From DATGKR01 sp035294565 (lineage in GTDB: Bacteria; Actinomycetota; Acidimicrobiia; Acidimicrobiales; Palsa-688): 21,165 bases of DNA. A model generated the notes under the pieces. The model saw only the letters and a list, made by a program, of their open reading frames with translations, was not told where the DNA came from and searched no databases. This document shows positions 5,589-13,336 of this stretch, one piece after another; within the stretch, counting starts at the first letter, position 1, and each line of letters opens with the position of its first letter. A program made the position numbers and the translations under genes. Location: positions 1 through 21,165 of the forward strand of contig DATGKR010000150.1 in NCBI GenBank assembly GCA_035294565.1, read 5' to 3'.

Positions 5589-7700
5589 GTGGACAACGGC
5601 CGGAAGGAAGAAAGCGCCCGGACCAGAAATGTAACGAACGTGGCTTTCGGACAACTGGTGAAAAAGCGGAGGCTGGCGGCGCTGGCGGCGACGGCGGCGC
5701 TGGCGGGGAGCGGTTGGGGGGCGCCCGCTCTGGCAGGGGTGGGTGGCTCGCCGGGAGCGGGCGGGGCGCCGGGCAGCGGTGGCGCGACAACGGCGGCCGG
5801 CGCGCCAGAACCCCCCTACGTGACCAACCCGGCGGACCCGACGACCCCGGCGAGGGAGATCACCAACGTGGCGATCCGTAGCTGGGACGGCACCGTGCTC
5901 GAAGCCGACGAGTACATCCCCGACACGTGCACGCCGTCCACCCCCTGCCCGGTCATCTTGATCCAGACTCCCTACCGGAAGGGCCAGTCGCCGACCGACC
6001 CGTCCGACCTGGGCTCCCCCTCGTCGGAAGCGATCCCCTACCTCTACGACCACGGCTACATCGAGGTGGTCGTCGACGTGCGCGGCACCGGGTCGAGCGA
6101 GGGCTACTGGGACTCGTTCGGCACGGCGGAGCAGAAGGACGGCGCCTTCCTCGTCGACTGGGTTGCGAGCAAGGCGAACATCCCCGAGTCGGACGGCAAG
6201 GTGGGCTTGGCGGGGGTCAGCTACTCGGGCATCAACCAGCTGCTGACCGCCGAGCAGCCCGGCATGAGCGGCCCGAACAGCCCCCTGAAGGCGATCTTCC
6301 CGATCGTTTCCATGTCCGACGCCTACCGCGACGTCACCTTCGCCGGCGGCAACGTCGACGCCGGGTTCATCCCTCTTTGGCTGGGTCTCGTCAACGGGCT
6401 CGCCGTCTCACCGCCCGACACCCTCGAATCGAACCCGCCCATCGCCTTGAACGCCGAGTCGCAGCACCTCGAGGACCTGGGCATGTTCACCGCCCCCGCC
6501 ATAGCCGACGCCACGCTCGGGGCGGACGAGGCGCTCCTGCCCGCGGGGGTGCAGGGCAAGTACGCAGACCAGGCGTACGACTCGCCGTTCTACACGGTCC
6601 GCTCGCCGATCACCCACATCGGCGACGTCGGGGTGCCGACGTTCCTCGTCGGCGGCACCTACGACCTGTTCCAGCGGGGCGAACCCATCCTCTACAACGC
6701 CCTCGACCTGCCCCCGACCGAGAAGAAGCTGCTGATCGGCCCGTGGTACCACGTGACCGAAGGCAGCGGCCTCACCGCCGACAACGGAACCGACCCCGTC
6801 GTCGACAACCGGGGCACGGTCATACCCAGCATCGACAACCTGGAGCTCGCCTGGTTCGACCACTGGCTGAAGGGCGCCCACAACCAGATCCAGTCGTTCC
6901 CCACCGTCGAGACCTACCGCCTGGGTGCCGACCGCTGGTACCAGGACGCGCAGTACCCGGCCACCGGCACCGTCGGCCAGAGGTGGTACCTGAGCGCCCT
7001 CGGCGGCGGCACCCTGTCCACCAGGCCCGCCGCCTCGCCGAGCGCCGCCGAGCTTCCGACCGTGACGGCGACCGGCACCTGCTCGCGCTCGACGTGGCAG
7101 TGGACCGCCGGTATACCGACAGAGATCAAGGAGCCGTTCCCCGTCTGCGAGAACGACAGCCGCGCCTCCGAAGCGCAGGGCCTGACCTTCACCAGCGCCC
7201 CGTTCTCCAAGCCGTACACGTTGAGCGGGCCGATCGAAGCCGACATCTACATGAGCTCAACCGCTGCCGACTCGACGGTGGTGGCCACCGTCTCCGACGC
7301 GTCGGCGCAGGGGGCGAGCGACATCACCGCCGGCACACTGGTCGCCTCCCTCCGCCAGGTCACGGCGACTCCCTGCCGGAAAGTGGTGCTGGGCTGCACG
7401 GTGTACCTGCCCGACACAACGGGACGTCCCCGCTCGATCGAGCCTTGGCACCCCTACAGCCGCGCGTCGCAGTCCCCGCTGCAGCCGGGCCGCGTCTACG
7501 AGCTGCGCATCGAGATCTTCCCCACCAGCGCGACCATCGAGCCGGGCCACGAGCTGCGGGTGACGATCACCACCAGCGACGTGCCCCACGAGCTGCAGAC
7601 CCTGTCCACCACGACGAGCTCGGTGGGCGTCGACACCTTCTACTTCGACGCCGCCCACCCGAGCAGCATCTACCTGGGGACCATCTCGCCGCTGGGATAA
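5589..7700 (+). CDS. Secreted CocE/NonD-type alpha/beta hydrolase (X-Pro dipeptidyl-peptidase family)
   Basis: The product (703 residues from GTG 5589) has an export signal: KKRR, the hydrophobic LAALAATAALAGSGWG, then APALAG as a likely cleavage region. A Gly/Ala-rich linker leads to the hydrolase. Catalytic residues are visible: Ser211 in GVSYSGI, Asp359 in GTYDLF and His388 in GPWYHV. DVRGTGSSEGYWD and DHWLKG are family motifs. The C-terminal jelly-roll domain (about 500-703, ending in PGHELRVTITTSDVPH) is typical of CocE and X-Pro peptidases. It probably hydrolyses esters or proline-terminal peptides outside the cell. The start is uncertain: GTGs at 5640 and 5658 give a better-placed signal peptide (23 residues shorter for 5658), and none of the three has a ribosome site. 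Confidence 0.88.
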   Translation: MDNGRKEESARTRNVTNVAFGQLVKKRRLAALAATAALAGSGWGAPALAGVGGSPGAGGAPGSGGATTAAGAPEPPYVTNPADPTTPAREITNVAIRSWDGTVLEADEYIPDTCTPSTPCPVILIQTPYRKGQSPTDPSDLGSPSSEAIPYLYDHGYIEVVVDVRGTGSSEGYWDSFGTAEQKDGAFLVDWVASKANIPESDGKVGLAGVSYSGINQLLTAEQPGMSGPNSPLKAIFPIVSMSDAYRDVTFAGGNVDAGFIPLWLGLVNGLAVSPPDTLESNPPIALNAESQHLEDLGMFTAPAIADATLGADEALLPAGVQGKYADQAYDSPFYTVRSPITHIGDVGVPTFLVGGTYDLFQRGEPILYNALDLPPTEKKLLIGPWYHVTEGSGLTADNGTDPVVDNRGTVIPSIDNLELAWFDHWLKGAHNQIQSFPTVETYRLGADRWYQDAQYPATGTVGQRWYLSALGGGTLSTRPAASPSAAELPTVTATGTCSRSTWQWTAGIPTEIKEPFPVCENDSRASEAQGLTFTSAPFSKPYTLSGPIEADIYMSSTAADSTVVATVSDASAQGASDITAGTLVASLRQVTATPCRKVVLGCTVYLPDTTGRPRSIEPWHPYSRASQSPLQPGRVYELRIEIFPTSATIEPGHELRVTITTSDVPHELQTLSTTTSSVGVDTFYFDAAHPSSIYLGTISPLG

Positions 7701-7703
7701 CGT
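7698..7703 (+). promoter_or_regulatory. Predicted -10 box at the end of the hydrolase gene, for the methyltransferase
   Basis: TAACGT overlaps the TAA stop of the hydrolase and lies 6 bases before the GTG at 7710. It fits the spacing of other leaderless starts here. Read-through from the hydrolase gene is equally possible. Confidence 0.35.
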
Positions 7704-7709
7704 GAGCCC

Positions 7710-8375
7710 GTGGACGTCGGCTACTGGCGGGGGGCCGCCGAGGACGAGGCCATGCAGGACGAGCACGGCTTCATCTGGACGGCGATGCTGGAGGTGGCCG
7801 GCGACCTGAGAGGCGCCAGGGTGCTCGACGCCGGGTGCAACCGGGGCGGCTTCCTCCGCCTGCTCGCCGACCACGCCGGTATAGCCGAGGGCTTCGGCTA
7901 CGACCCGGCGAAAGGGGCGGTGGACGACGCCCGGAGCCTCGCCGGGAGTCGACCCCTGCGCTTCGAGGCGGCCTCCACCGTCCCCGCCGGCTGGTCGGGC
8001 TTCGACGCCGCCTTCAGCCACGAGGTGCTCTACCTGATAAGCGACATGGGGGGACACGCGGCGGACGTCTTCCGGGCGCTGAAGCCTGGCGGCTGCTACT
8101 ACGCGACCATCGGGGTGCACACGGCCAGCCGGCTCATGTCCGCCTGGCACGCCGAGCAGGCCGCCGCGCTGGGCCTGCCCCGCCTCTACAGTCTCGACGA
8201 GGTGGCCGAAGCCTTCGAGCAGGCCGGCTTCGACGTATCCGCCGGCAGGCTGCCCATCCGTTTCGTGCCCGTTCGGGCCCACCGAGCTGACCGGGCAGTC
8301 GGAGGGCTCGCCGAGTGGATCGACTACTACTGCCGGGACAAGACCCTGTTCCGCTTCACCCGCCCGGCTCAGTAG
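7710..8375 (+). CDS. Class I SAM-dependent methyltransferase
   Basis: The 221-residue product has the Rossmann methyltransferase core. Motif I is VLDAGCNRGG at residues 38-47, the SAM-binding loop. An acidic residue follows in GYDPAKGAVDDAR, then FDAAFSHEVLYLI and the post-core LKPGGCYYATIG. The sequence resembles Methyltransf_11/25 enzymes acting on small molecules or lipids; the acceptor is not predictable. The start is GTG 7710, giving DVGYWRGAAEDEAM at the N-terminus, with no ribosome site. Its 3' end overlaps the convergent gamma-glutamyltransferase gene by 7 bases, so the two transcripts would be complementary at their ends. Confidence 0.85.
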   Translation: MDVGYWRGAAEDEAMQDEHGFIWTAMLEVAGDLRGARVLDAGCNRGGFLRLLADHAGIAEGFGYDPAKGAVDDARSLAGSRPLRFEAASTVPAGWSGFDAAFSHEVLYLISDMGGHAADVFRALKPGGCYYATIGVHTASRLMSAWHAEQAAALGLPRLYSLDEVAEAFEQAGFDVSAGRLPIRFVPVRAHRADRAVGGLAEWIDYYCRDKTLFRFTRPAQ

Positions 8376-9943
8376 CCGGCTGCGTCACCGACAAGCGCCC
8401 GCGGGTCGGCGGCACCCTCCAGGTGCTCGCCGCGGGAGACGATCAGCTGGGCGTGGCCGTAGTTGCCCGGCTCGGGCCGCACGGCGTGACCGCGCCTCAG
8501 CAGGCCGGCTTCCCACGCCTCGGGGCAGCCCGGCTCCAGGCACACCTCCACCGTGCCCCTCTCCTCCCAGGTTTCGAAACCCCAGGTGCTGGCCGGCCTG
8601 CGCAGCACCCAGCGGGGGGCGCCGACCGCCTCGGCGGCGTCCTGCCCGCCGTGGAGAACCCTGGCGAGGACCTGCAGCAGTATCTGCGGCTGCGAGTCGC
8701 CCCCCATGGTGCCTGCCACCGCGGCCAGCTCGCCGCTGCGGGTGACGAGAACCGGCGAAAGGGTGTGGGGAGGCCGCCGCCGCGGCCCGTACTCGGCGGG
8801 GTGCCCTGCGACAAGGCTGAACCCTATTCCCCGGTTGTGCAGGAAGATCCCCGTCGAAGGCTCGGCGATCGCGGCGCCGAAACCCGTCGCATTGGACTGG
8901 ATCAAAGAGACGCCCATCCTTTGTCCGTCTACTGCGCAAAGGAAAGTTGTCCCGCCAGGAGCGAAACGCCCGCCGAGCAACGCCGCCCGGTCCGGGTCGA
9001 CCGCCGCAGCCCTCGGGGCGAGCCGCCGCTCGGAGATCAGCTCCCGCCCATCGGCGTGCTCGTGGAGGACGTCGAGACGGTCGAAGGAGGCCTGGCGGGC
9101 GGCCTCCACCCCCACGTGCGCCCACAAGTCCCCGCCGGGCTCGACCGGGAGGCCCGCCCGCTCGGCGATCCAGGCTCCGGCGAGGGTCAAGTAGCCCTGC
9201 GAGTTGGGCGGGGTCGTCCACAGCCGGTGGCCCCACGCTTCGGCGGAGAGCGGCTCCACCCAGTCGGCGTTGGCCTCGGCCAGGTCGTCGGACGTGTACT
9301 CGCCGGAGCCGAGGTGCAGGAGGCCTGCGCCGAACTCGCCGCCGTAGAAGCCGTCGCGCCCCGACGCGGTGATCGCCCGCAGGGCGCGGGCCGCGCCGGG
9401 ACGGCGGACGGTGGCCCCCGGCCGGGTCGCGACGGCGAAGTCCTCCCCGCCTGGGACGCCGGCCACGTTCGGGGCGGTCGCGGCGAGTAGCGGGGAGGCG
9501 GGGAAACCGTCTTCTGCGTAGCGAACAGCGTCGGCGAGGACGTCGGCGAGGGGGAGGCGGCCGAACCGCTCGTGCAGGGCGAGCCACCCGTCGACGCAGC
9601 CGGGCACGGGGACGGACCGGATGTCGCCCGCCACGGGCATCCGGTGGTGGCCCTCTGCGCGAAGGCGGTCGGGGTCGGCGCCCGAGCCTGCCCGGCCGCT
9701 GGCGTTGAGAGCGAAAGGCCGCTCGGCGCCCGGCCGGTGGACGAGGGCGAACAGGTCTCCGCCCATCCCGCACATGTGCTGGCAGGTGACTGCCAGCACC
9801 GCGCTCGCCGCGACGGCCGCGTCGGCCGCGCTGCCTCCGGCGCGCAGCGCCGCAACGCCGGCCTGCGCGGCGAGGTGGTCGTCGGCGCAGACCAGGCCGG
9901 TGGGGGCGAGGCGCGAGGCGGGCCGGGTCGGGGGCATCGCCAC
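8369..9943 (-). CDS. Gamma-glutamyltransferase family protein (Ntn hydrolase)
   Basis: The 524-residue product matches the GGT family over its length. It shows LAAQAGVAALRAGGSAADAAVAA, GMGGDLFALVH, and the nucleophile region GGTTFLCAVD, in which Thr332 would be the N-terminal nucleophile after autoprocessing, giving subunits of about 331 and 193 residues. TLSPVLV and GTMGGDSQPQILLQVL complete the small-subunit signature. No signal peptide is visible, so it is probably a cytoplasmic GGT-like acylase or transferase of the YwrD type rather than a classical periplasmic enzyme. Substrates would be gamma-glutamyl compounds or acylated amines. The start is GTG 9943 or, two codons on, ATG 9937. TAGACA precedes the ATG by 8 bases. 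Confidence 0.9.
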   Translation of the reverse strand: MAMPPTRPASRLAPTGLVCADDHLAAQAGVAALRAGGSAADAAVAASAVLAVTCQHMCGMGGDLFALVHRPGAERPFALNASGRAGSGADPDRLRAEGHHRMPVAGDIRSVPVPGCVDGWLALHERFGRLPLADVLADAVRYAEDGFPASPLLAATAPNVAGVPGGEDFAVATRPGATVRRPGAARALRAITASGRDGFYGGEFGAGLLHLGSGEYTSDDLAEANADWVEPLSAEAWGHRLWTTPPNSQGYLTLAGAWIAERAGLPVEPGGDLWAHVGVEAARQASFDRLDVLHEHADGRELISERRLAPRAAAVDPDRAALLGGRFAPGGTTFLCAVDGQRMGVSLIQSNATGFGAAIAEPSTGIFLHNRGIGFSLVAGHPAEYGPRRRPPHTLSPVLVTRSGELAAVAGTMGGDSQPQILLQVLARVLHGGQDAAEAVGAPRWVLRRPASTWGFETWEERGTVEVCLEPGCPEAWEAGLLRRGHAVRPEPGNYGHAQLIVSRGEHLEGAADPRALVGDAAGY

Positions 9944-9982
9944 AGTGTCTAGCGCGCCCCGGCGCGACCGGCGCGCCGATCC

Positions 9983-10420
9983 TCAGGTGTCGACTATGAG
10001 CGTGTAGGGGCCGTCGTTGACCAGGGTGACCGTCATGGCGGCCCCGAAGCGGCCGGTCGCCACCCGGGCACCGAGTCCCCGCAGCGCCTCGACGAGGGTT
10101 TCCACGAGCCGTTCGGCCCGCTCCGGCGCGGCGGCAGCCGCGTAGGAGGGTCTCCGGCCTCTCGACGTGTCGGCGTAGAGAGTGAACTGGCTGACCACCA
10201 GCAGCTCACGGTCGAGATCGGCGGCGGAGAGGTTCGGCTTGCCCCGCTCGTCGTTGAACACCCGCAGGTGCCACAGGCGCTGCGCCATCCTCGCGGCGCC
10301 GTCCGTGTCGTCGGGGTGGGCGACGCCGACGAAGACGCACAGACCCTCGCCAATGGCGCCGACCATATCCCCGGCGACGGCGACGCTGGCCGACGTGACC
10401 CTCTGGACCAGCGCACGCAC
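9983..10420 (-). CDS. dtd: D-aminoacyl-tRNA deacylase
   Basis: The product has 145 residues, the standard Dtd length. It removes D-amino acids (and mischarged glycine) from tRNA in the cytoplasm. Signature elements are N-terminal MRALVQRVTSASVAVAGDMVG, the catalytic SQFTLYADTSRGRRPSY, and the C-terminal NDGPYTLIVDT loop that supplies the cross-subunit Gly-Pro motif. GTG at 10420 is chosen because the conserved N-terminus starts there; the frame upstream (to 10519) encodes unrelated sequence. No ribosome site is evident. It lies 39 bases downstream of the GGT start and 13 bases after the GlsB-like gene, all on the minus strand. Confidence 0.95.
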   Translation of the reverse strand: MRALVQRVTSASVAVAGDMVGAIGEGLCVFVGVAHPDDTDGAARMAQRLWHLRVFNDERGKPNLSAADLDRELLVVSQFTLYADTSRGRRPSYAAAAAPERAERLVETLVEALRGLGARVATGRFGAAMTVTLVNDGPYTLIVDT

Positions 10421-10433
10421 CCGGCGGCTGCGA

Positions 10434-10712
10434 CTAGCGCCAGCGCCGGCCGTAGGTCGGCCGGTTGCGGCCGTCGATGGCGTAGACGATGAGGGCGGTG
10501 AAGGCCACCGCCACGACAAGAGCCAGCAGGCCGGAGTAGCGGTAGCGCCACCCGAAGACGAGCCTTCCGACGAGGCCCCCGAGGAACGACCCGGCCCAGC
10601 CGGCGAGGACGGTTCGCACGAATCCGATGGGGTTGGGACCAGGCACTACCAGGCGGCCCAGCCCACCGATGATCGCCCCGCCGATGACCATGAGGATGAT
10701 CAGGTCGAGCAC
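10434..10712 (-). CDS. GlsB/YeaQ/YmgE-family (transglycosylase-associated) small membrane protein
   Basis: The 92-residue product has hydrophobic Gly-rich helices: LDLIILMVIGGAIIGGLGRLVVPG, TVLAGWAGSFLGGLVGRLVFGW, and SGLLALVVAVAFTALIVYAI. The order helix-GRL-loop-helix-helix is that of GlsB/YeaQ stress-response membrane proteins, linked to envelope stress but of unknown molecular function. The GTG start at 10712 lies 7 bases after a TAGCAT box, so the transcript is probably leaderless. The dtd start follows the stop by 13 bases, and the two genes may be co-transcribed. Confidence 0.88.
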   Translation of the reverse strand: MLDLIILMVIGGAIIGGLGRLVVPGPNPIGFVRTVLAGWAGSFLGGLVGRLVFGWRYRYSGLLALVVAVAFTALIVYAIDGRNRPTYGRRWR

Positions 10713-10719
10713 GGCTCGA

Positions 10720-10725
10720 ATGCTA
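10720..10725 (-). promoter_or_regulatory. Predicted -10 box for the GlsB-like gene
   Basis: TAGCAT on the minus strand lies 7 bases before the GTG at 10712; no Shine-Dalgarno is present. Confidence 0.5.
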
Positions 10726-10773
10726 ACCGGGCCGGCGCGGCCGCGGCCGAGGGTTTGGACAAAGGGCGGCCGT

Positions 10774-12234
10774 TCACGGCTGCACCCAGGCGTAGACAGG
10801 GAACCCGTTGTCCTCGGCGGAGAAGGCGGGCAGGTACGGGCCGTTCATCACCACTGCGTAGTCGCCGGCCGGCTCGGGGCCGGCGTCGCCCTCGATCGTG
10901 GCGACGGCGCCGTCGGGCCAAACCTCGGCGACGATCCCCATGTGCGGCGAGGACGCGACGCTCCCTGGCCCCGTGCCGTAGAGCACGAAGTCCCCGGGGG
11001 CGGGCGTGGCCCCCGGCGGCAGGGTGAGGCCCCTGGCGGCGCCCCAGTCGTAGACGTCGCCCGCGAAGGAGTACCGCGGGATCGCCACCCCCTCGCTCTC
11101 CCACACCCAGGTGGCGAAGAGGGCGCACCACGGCTCGCAGGGGCCGTAGGGGTTGCAGTAGGGCCCCGACGCGTAGTCGGGGTCGGGGCCGACCTGCGAC
11201 TCGGCGAGGGAGACGACGGCCTGGCCGAACGCCGAGCCGGGAGGGGGGTCGCTGAAGGCGGTGGCGACCTCGTCGGGGCGCAGCATCCAGTAGCCCCGCC
11301 CGTCGGGGGTGGGGACCATGGCGGCAACCGGCGAGAAGGGGGGGTCGTTGGGAGTCGGTCCGTAGTAGACGGCGTCGCCGAAGGTGATCACCCCGCCCGT
11401 GGCGGCCGTCAGCCAGTAGCCCCCGCCGTCGGCGGTGCGCGCCATGGCTACCACGCCGGCGCCGAGGTTCTCCCCAGCGGCCGACCCGTAGAAGGTGGCG
11501 TCGCCGAAGCTGAAAACCCCGCCGTCGGCGCCTACCAGCCAGTAGCCGCGACCATCGGGGGTCGCCGCCATGCCCACTATCGGCGCGGCCAGACGCAGGT
11601 TGGCGGCCGACCCGTAGAAGGTGGCGTCGCCGAAGCTGAAAACCCCGCCGTCGGCGGCCACCAGCCAGTAGCCGCGTCCGTCGGGCGTGGCCGCGATGCC
11701 GACCACCGGCCGCACCAGGCGCAGGTTCCCCGTCGAACCGTAGAAACCGGCGTCGCCGAAGGTGAAAACCCCGCCGTCGGCGGCCGTCAGCCAGTAGCCC
11801 AGGCCGGCCGGGGCGGCGGCCATCCCGACGACGGGACCGTAGAGACCCTTGCCTGCCATCGAGCCCAGGGAGGGGGCGTCGCCGAAGCCGTAGACCGCCC
11901 CGTCGGCTGCTGCCACCCAGTATCCCTGCCCCGTGGGCGACGCCGCCATGGCCACCAGCGGCGAGGGCACCGTCTGACCGGTGAAGCCGCCGAAGTCGCC
12001 GGCGTCGCCGTAGGCGGAGATCCCCGACCCCTGAAAACCGGTGCCCGCAGCGGCCGCCGGACCCGAGCCGGCGCCCACGAGAACCCCGGCCGCCAGGAAC
12101 AGGCTGCAGCCGAACCCGACCACGGTCGCCAACGCCCGGCGTCCCCGCCCAACCCGCACCGCACTCCTGGCCGCTCCTGCCACCCGCTGCCCCCTTGCCG
12201 CCTCGGCCGGCGCGGCCTCCCCGCGCCGCCGCAT
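10774..12234 (-). CDS. Secreted GYWL-repeat protein with C-terminal CHAP amidase/peptidase domain
   Basis: The product has 486 residues. Its N-terminus is basic (RVGRGRRALA) with a hydrophobic signal (TVVGFGCSLFLAAGVLVGAG) and Ala-rich cleavage site. Residues about 70-330 hold six repeats of about 42 residues, each with GYW(L/V)xxADGGVFxFGDAxFYGS and ending in VVGMAATPDG. They probably build a beta-propeller-like extracellular platform common in Acidimicrobiia. The C-terminal third is a CHAP domain with the nucleophile Cys370 in EPWCALFATWVW and His431 in SSPHMGIVAEV. CHAP enzymes cleave peptidoglycan cross-bridges or stems, so a wall-remodelling or lytic role is likely. Start ATG 12234 has no good ribosome site; a TAGCAT box lies 15 bases upstream. 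Confidence 0.87.
   Translation of the reverse strand: MRRRGEAAPAEAARGQRVAGAARSAVRVGRGRRALATVVGFGCSLFLAAGVLVGAGSGPAAAAGTGFQGSGISAYGDAGDFGGFTGQTVPSPLVAMAASPTGQGYWVAAADGAVYGFGDAPSLGSMAGKGLYGPVVGMAAAPAGLGYWLTAADGGVFTFGDAGFYGSTGNLRLVRPVVGIAATPDGRGYWLVAADGGVFSFGDATFYGSAANLRLAAPIVGMAATPDGRGYWLVGADGGVFSFGDATFYGSAAGENLGAGVVAMARTADGGGYWLTAATGGVITFGDAVYYGPTPNDPPFSPVAAMVPTPDGRGYWMLRPDEVATAFSDPPPGSAFGQAVVSLAESQVGPDPDYASGPYCNPYGPCEPWCALFATWVWESEGVAIPRYSFAGDVYDWGAARGLTLPPGATPAPGDFVLYGTGPGSVASSPHMGIVAEVWPDGAVATIEGDAGPEPAGDYAVVMNGPYLPAFSAEDNGFPVYAWVQP
11477..11656. repeat. Pair of identical 54-bp direct repeats inside the GYWL-repeat gene
   Basis: The 54 bases at 11477-11530 recur exactly at 11603-11656, 126 bases (42 codons) apart. 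They encode the GGVFSFGDATFYGSAA core of two adjacent protein repeats. Identity at DNA level suggests recent duplication or gene conversion and allows repeat-number change by slippage or recombination. Confidence 0.85.
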
Positions 12235-12416
12235 TCTGTGACTCGGCGGATGCTACCACCCTCCGGTCCTCCGTTTTCGCGGCTGGACCTTGCGCCGACC
12301 TCGATCCGCTTGACTTTGGCTTCACTGAAGCGCAACGCTCGACCGTCGTAGGCGGCACCGACAATGACGACCTGGTCGACTCGCGTTTCCAACACCTGTC
12401 CATCGATGCAACGGGG

Positions 12417-12551
12417 TCCGAGCCTCCGTGCCTGGTCCGACAATTCTAGGTCTTCGTCATCACCGGTAAGAACGACGCCTTCCGGCTCTGCTGAAGCGAC
12501 GAGGATCGAATGGACGACTTCGCCGTCGCCCGGCAACGACTGATCGAACAA
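12417..12551 (-). pseudogene. Orphan C-terminal PIN-like fragment downstream of TA module 3
   Basis: A minus-strand frame reads GDGEVVHSILVASAEPEGVV and LTGDDEDLELSDQARRLG. This matches the end of a PIN domain: the helix carrying the third acid, the strand VVLTGD, and the D-x-x-D-L loop. No N-terminal half with the first catalytic Asp is found, and the frame stays open beyond about 12242 without recognisable homology. It begins inside the 3' end of the module 3 toxin gene. It looks like the remnant of a second PIN gene, or of a tandem duplication. Recognition is by motif only and moderately uncertain. Confidence 0.4.
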
Positions 12552-12912
12552 CGATCGGCTCAGGCAGGCAATCTGAAATCCTTTGAAGATCCTGCTCGTC
12601 AGAGGTCAGCACGGTCGACTGACCGCGACTCGCGGTCAGCACAACGTGGGCGTCGACAACGTCAGAGGCTTCGGCCCGAGACAGCAGCGATCCCACCTCG
12701 TGAGGTTCCTCCCTGGTGAAACCGACGATGTCGCAACCGCGAAGGAACCTCCGCAGCTGCACCTGGCGTGGTGACCGGCTCACCTGGGCGACAACCGGCG
12801 CAGTCGTCACTGGAACGACACCCACTTCGAGGCGAACACGGTGGTCGGCCCAAACGTCGCGATCGTTTCGGTCCGCGGCGACCAAGAGCCCCGCGTCGTA
12901 GACAACGCTCAT
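12460..12912 (-). CDS. PIN-domain protein, VapC-like toxin (TA module 3)
   Basis: The 150-residue frame starts at ATG 12912, overlapping the antitoxin stop in ATGA. PIN marks are Asp6 in SVVYDAGLLVAADR, TTAPVVAQVSRSP (a Gln/Ser variant in place of the usual Glu, seen in some actinobacterial PIN proteins), EASDVVDAHVVLTA with two acids, and TVLTSDEQDLQRI. Core homology ends near residue 125 at PIVVRSV. The last 25 residues are an Arg-rich tail that overlaps the orphan PIN fragment in another frame, so the original stop was probably lost. Activity as an RNase is plausible but less sure than for modules 1, 2 and 4, since the antitoxin is damaged. Confidence 0.7.
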   Translation of the reverse strand: MSVVYDAGLLVAADRNDRDVWADHRVRLEVGVVPVTTAPVVAQVSRSPRQVQLRRFLRGCDIVGFTREEPHEVGSLLSRAEASDVVDAHVVLTASRGQSTVLTSDEQDLQRISDCLPEPIVVRSVVAGRRRSRPFDPRRFSRAGRRRSYR

Positions 12913-13112
12913 GCGGAGCGACGTTTGCTCGAGCCGCGGATCTCCTCGGCAACGCGTTCGCGCGCCGATCGCAACTCGGAGTCCGTCAGCGGGCCCTGCT
13001 CAGCCTCCCATTCCGCAACCGCAGCCAGACCGTCTCGCAGGAGAAGAGCCCGGCGAGCAGCAGCCGTCATCCATGCGGAAACGCTCAACCCCTCCTCGGC
13101 GGCCGCCGCCAC
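12909..13112 (-). CDS. VapB-like antitoxin lacking its N-terminal DNA-binding strand (TA module 3)
   Basis: The frame encodes 67 residues from GTG 13112: AAAAEEGLSVSAWMTAAARR, then LLRDGLAAVAEWEAEQGPLT and ELRSARERVAEEIRGSSKRR. This matches the helix and tail of RHH-type antitoxins, which usually begin with 10-20 further residues forming the DNA-binding strand. Here an in-frame TAA lies five codons upstream of the GTG, and there is no SD for it. An ATG at 13122 with AGAGGT before it opens a different frame that stops after 12 codons. The simplest reading is a truncation or frameshift at the 5' end. It could still bind the toxin through its C-terminus while having lost autorepression. Confidence 0.6.
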   Translation of the reverse strand: MAAAAEEGLSVSAWMTAAARRALLLRDGLAAVAEWEAEQGPLTDSELRSARERVAEEIRGSSKRRSA

Positions 13113-13336
13113 AGCCCGCTCATGTTACCTCTGGATCGACCGTGATCGCCAACTTCGGCAAAGGCTTTCCTCTAGGCACGGAGGAGGTCTACTACCAAGG
13201 TAGGAGGTTTGTAAGCGCCCTTGACCCGGCATCAGTGAGGAACGCCACGCTTCCAGAAGCGCACCTGCGGGCACGGTCTTGGGGCAGTTACGCAGGGGGA
13301 GCCCGACGTATCGGTCCGACATTGTGACGACGTGAG

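Noticed and set aside
5927..7705. 592-codon open frame in another plus-strand frame within the CocE-like gene
   Set aside because: It is rich in Arg, His and Pro and has no domain; the overlapping frame has a full catalytic triad.
9953..9980. GC-rich inverted repeats (CGCGCC/GGCGCG) between the GGT and dtd genes
   Set aside because: Short palindromes of only G and C are expected at this base composition, and there is no T-run or spacing to give them a role.
11320..12000. Regularly spaced similar segments that might suggest a CRISPR array
   Set aside because: They are codon-periodic (126-base) repeats of a protein-coding gene with related, not unique, spacers.
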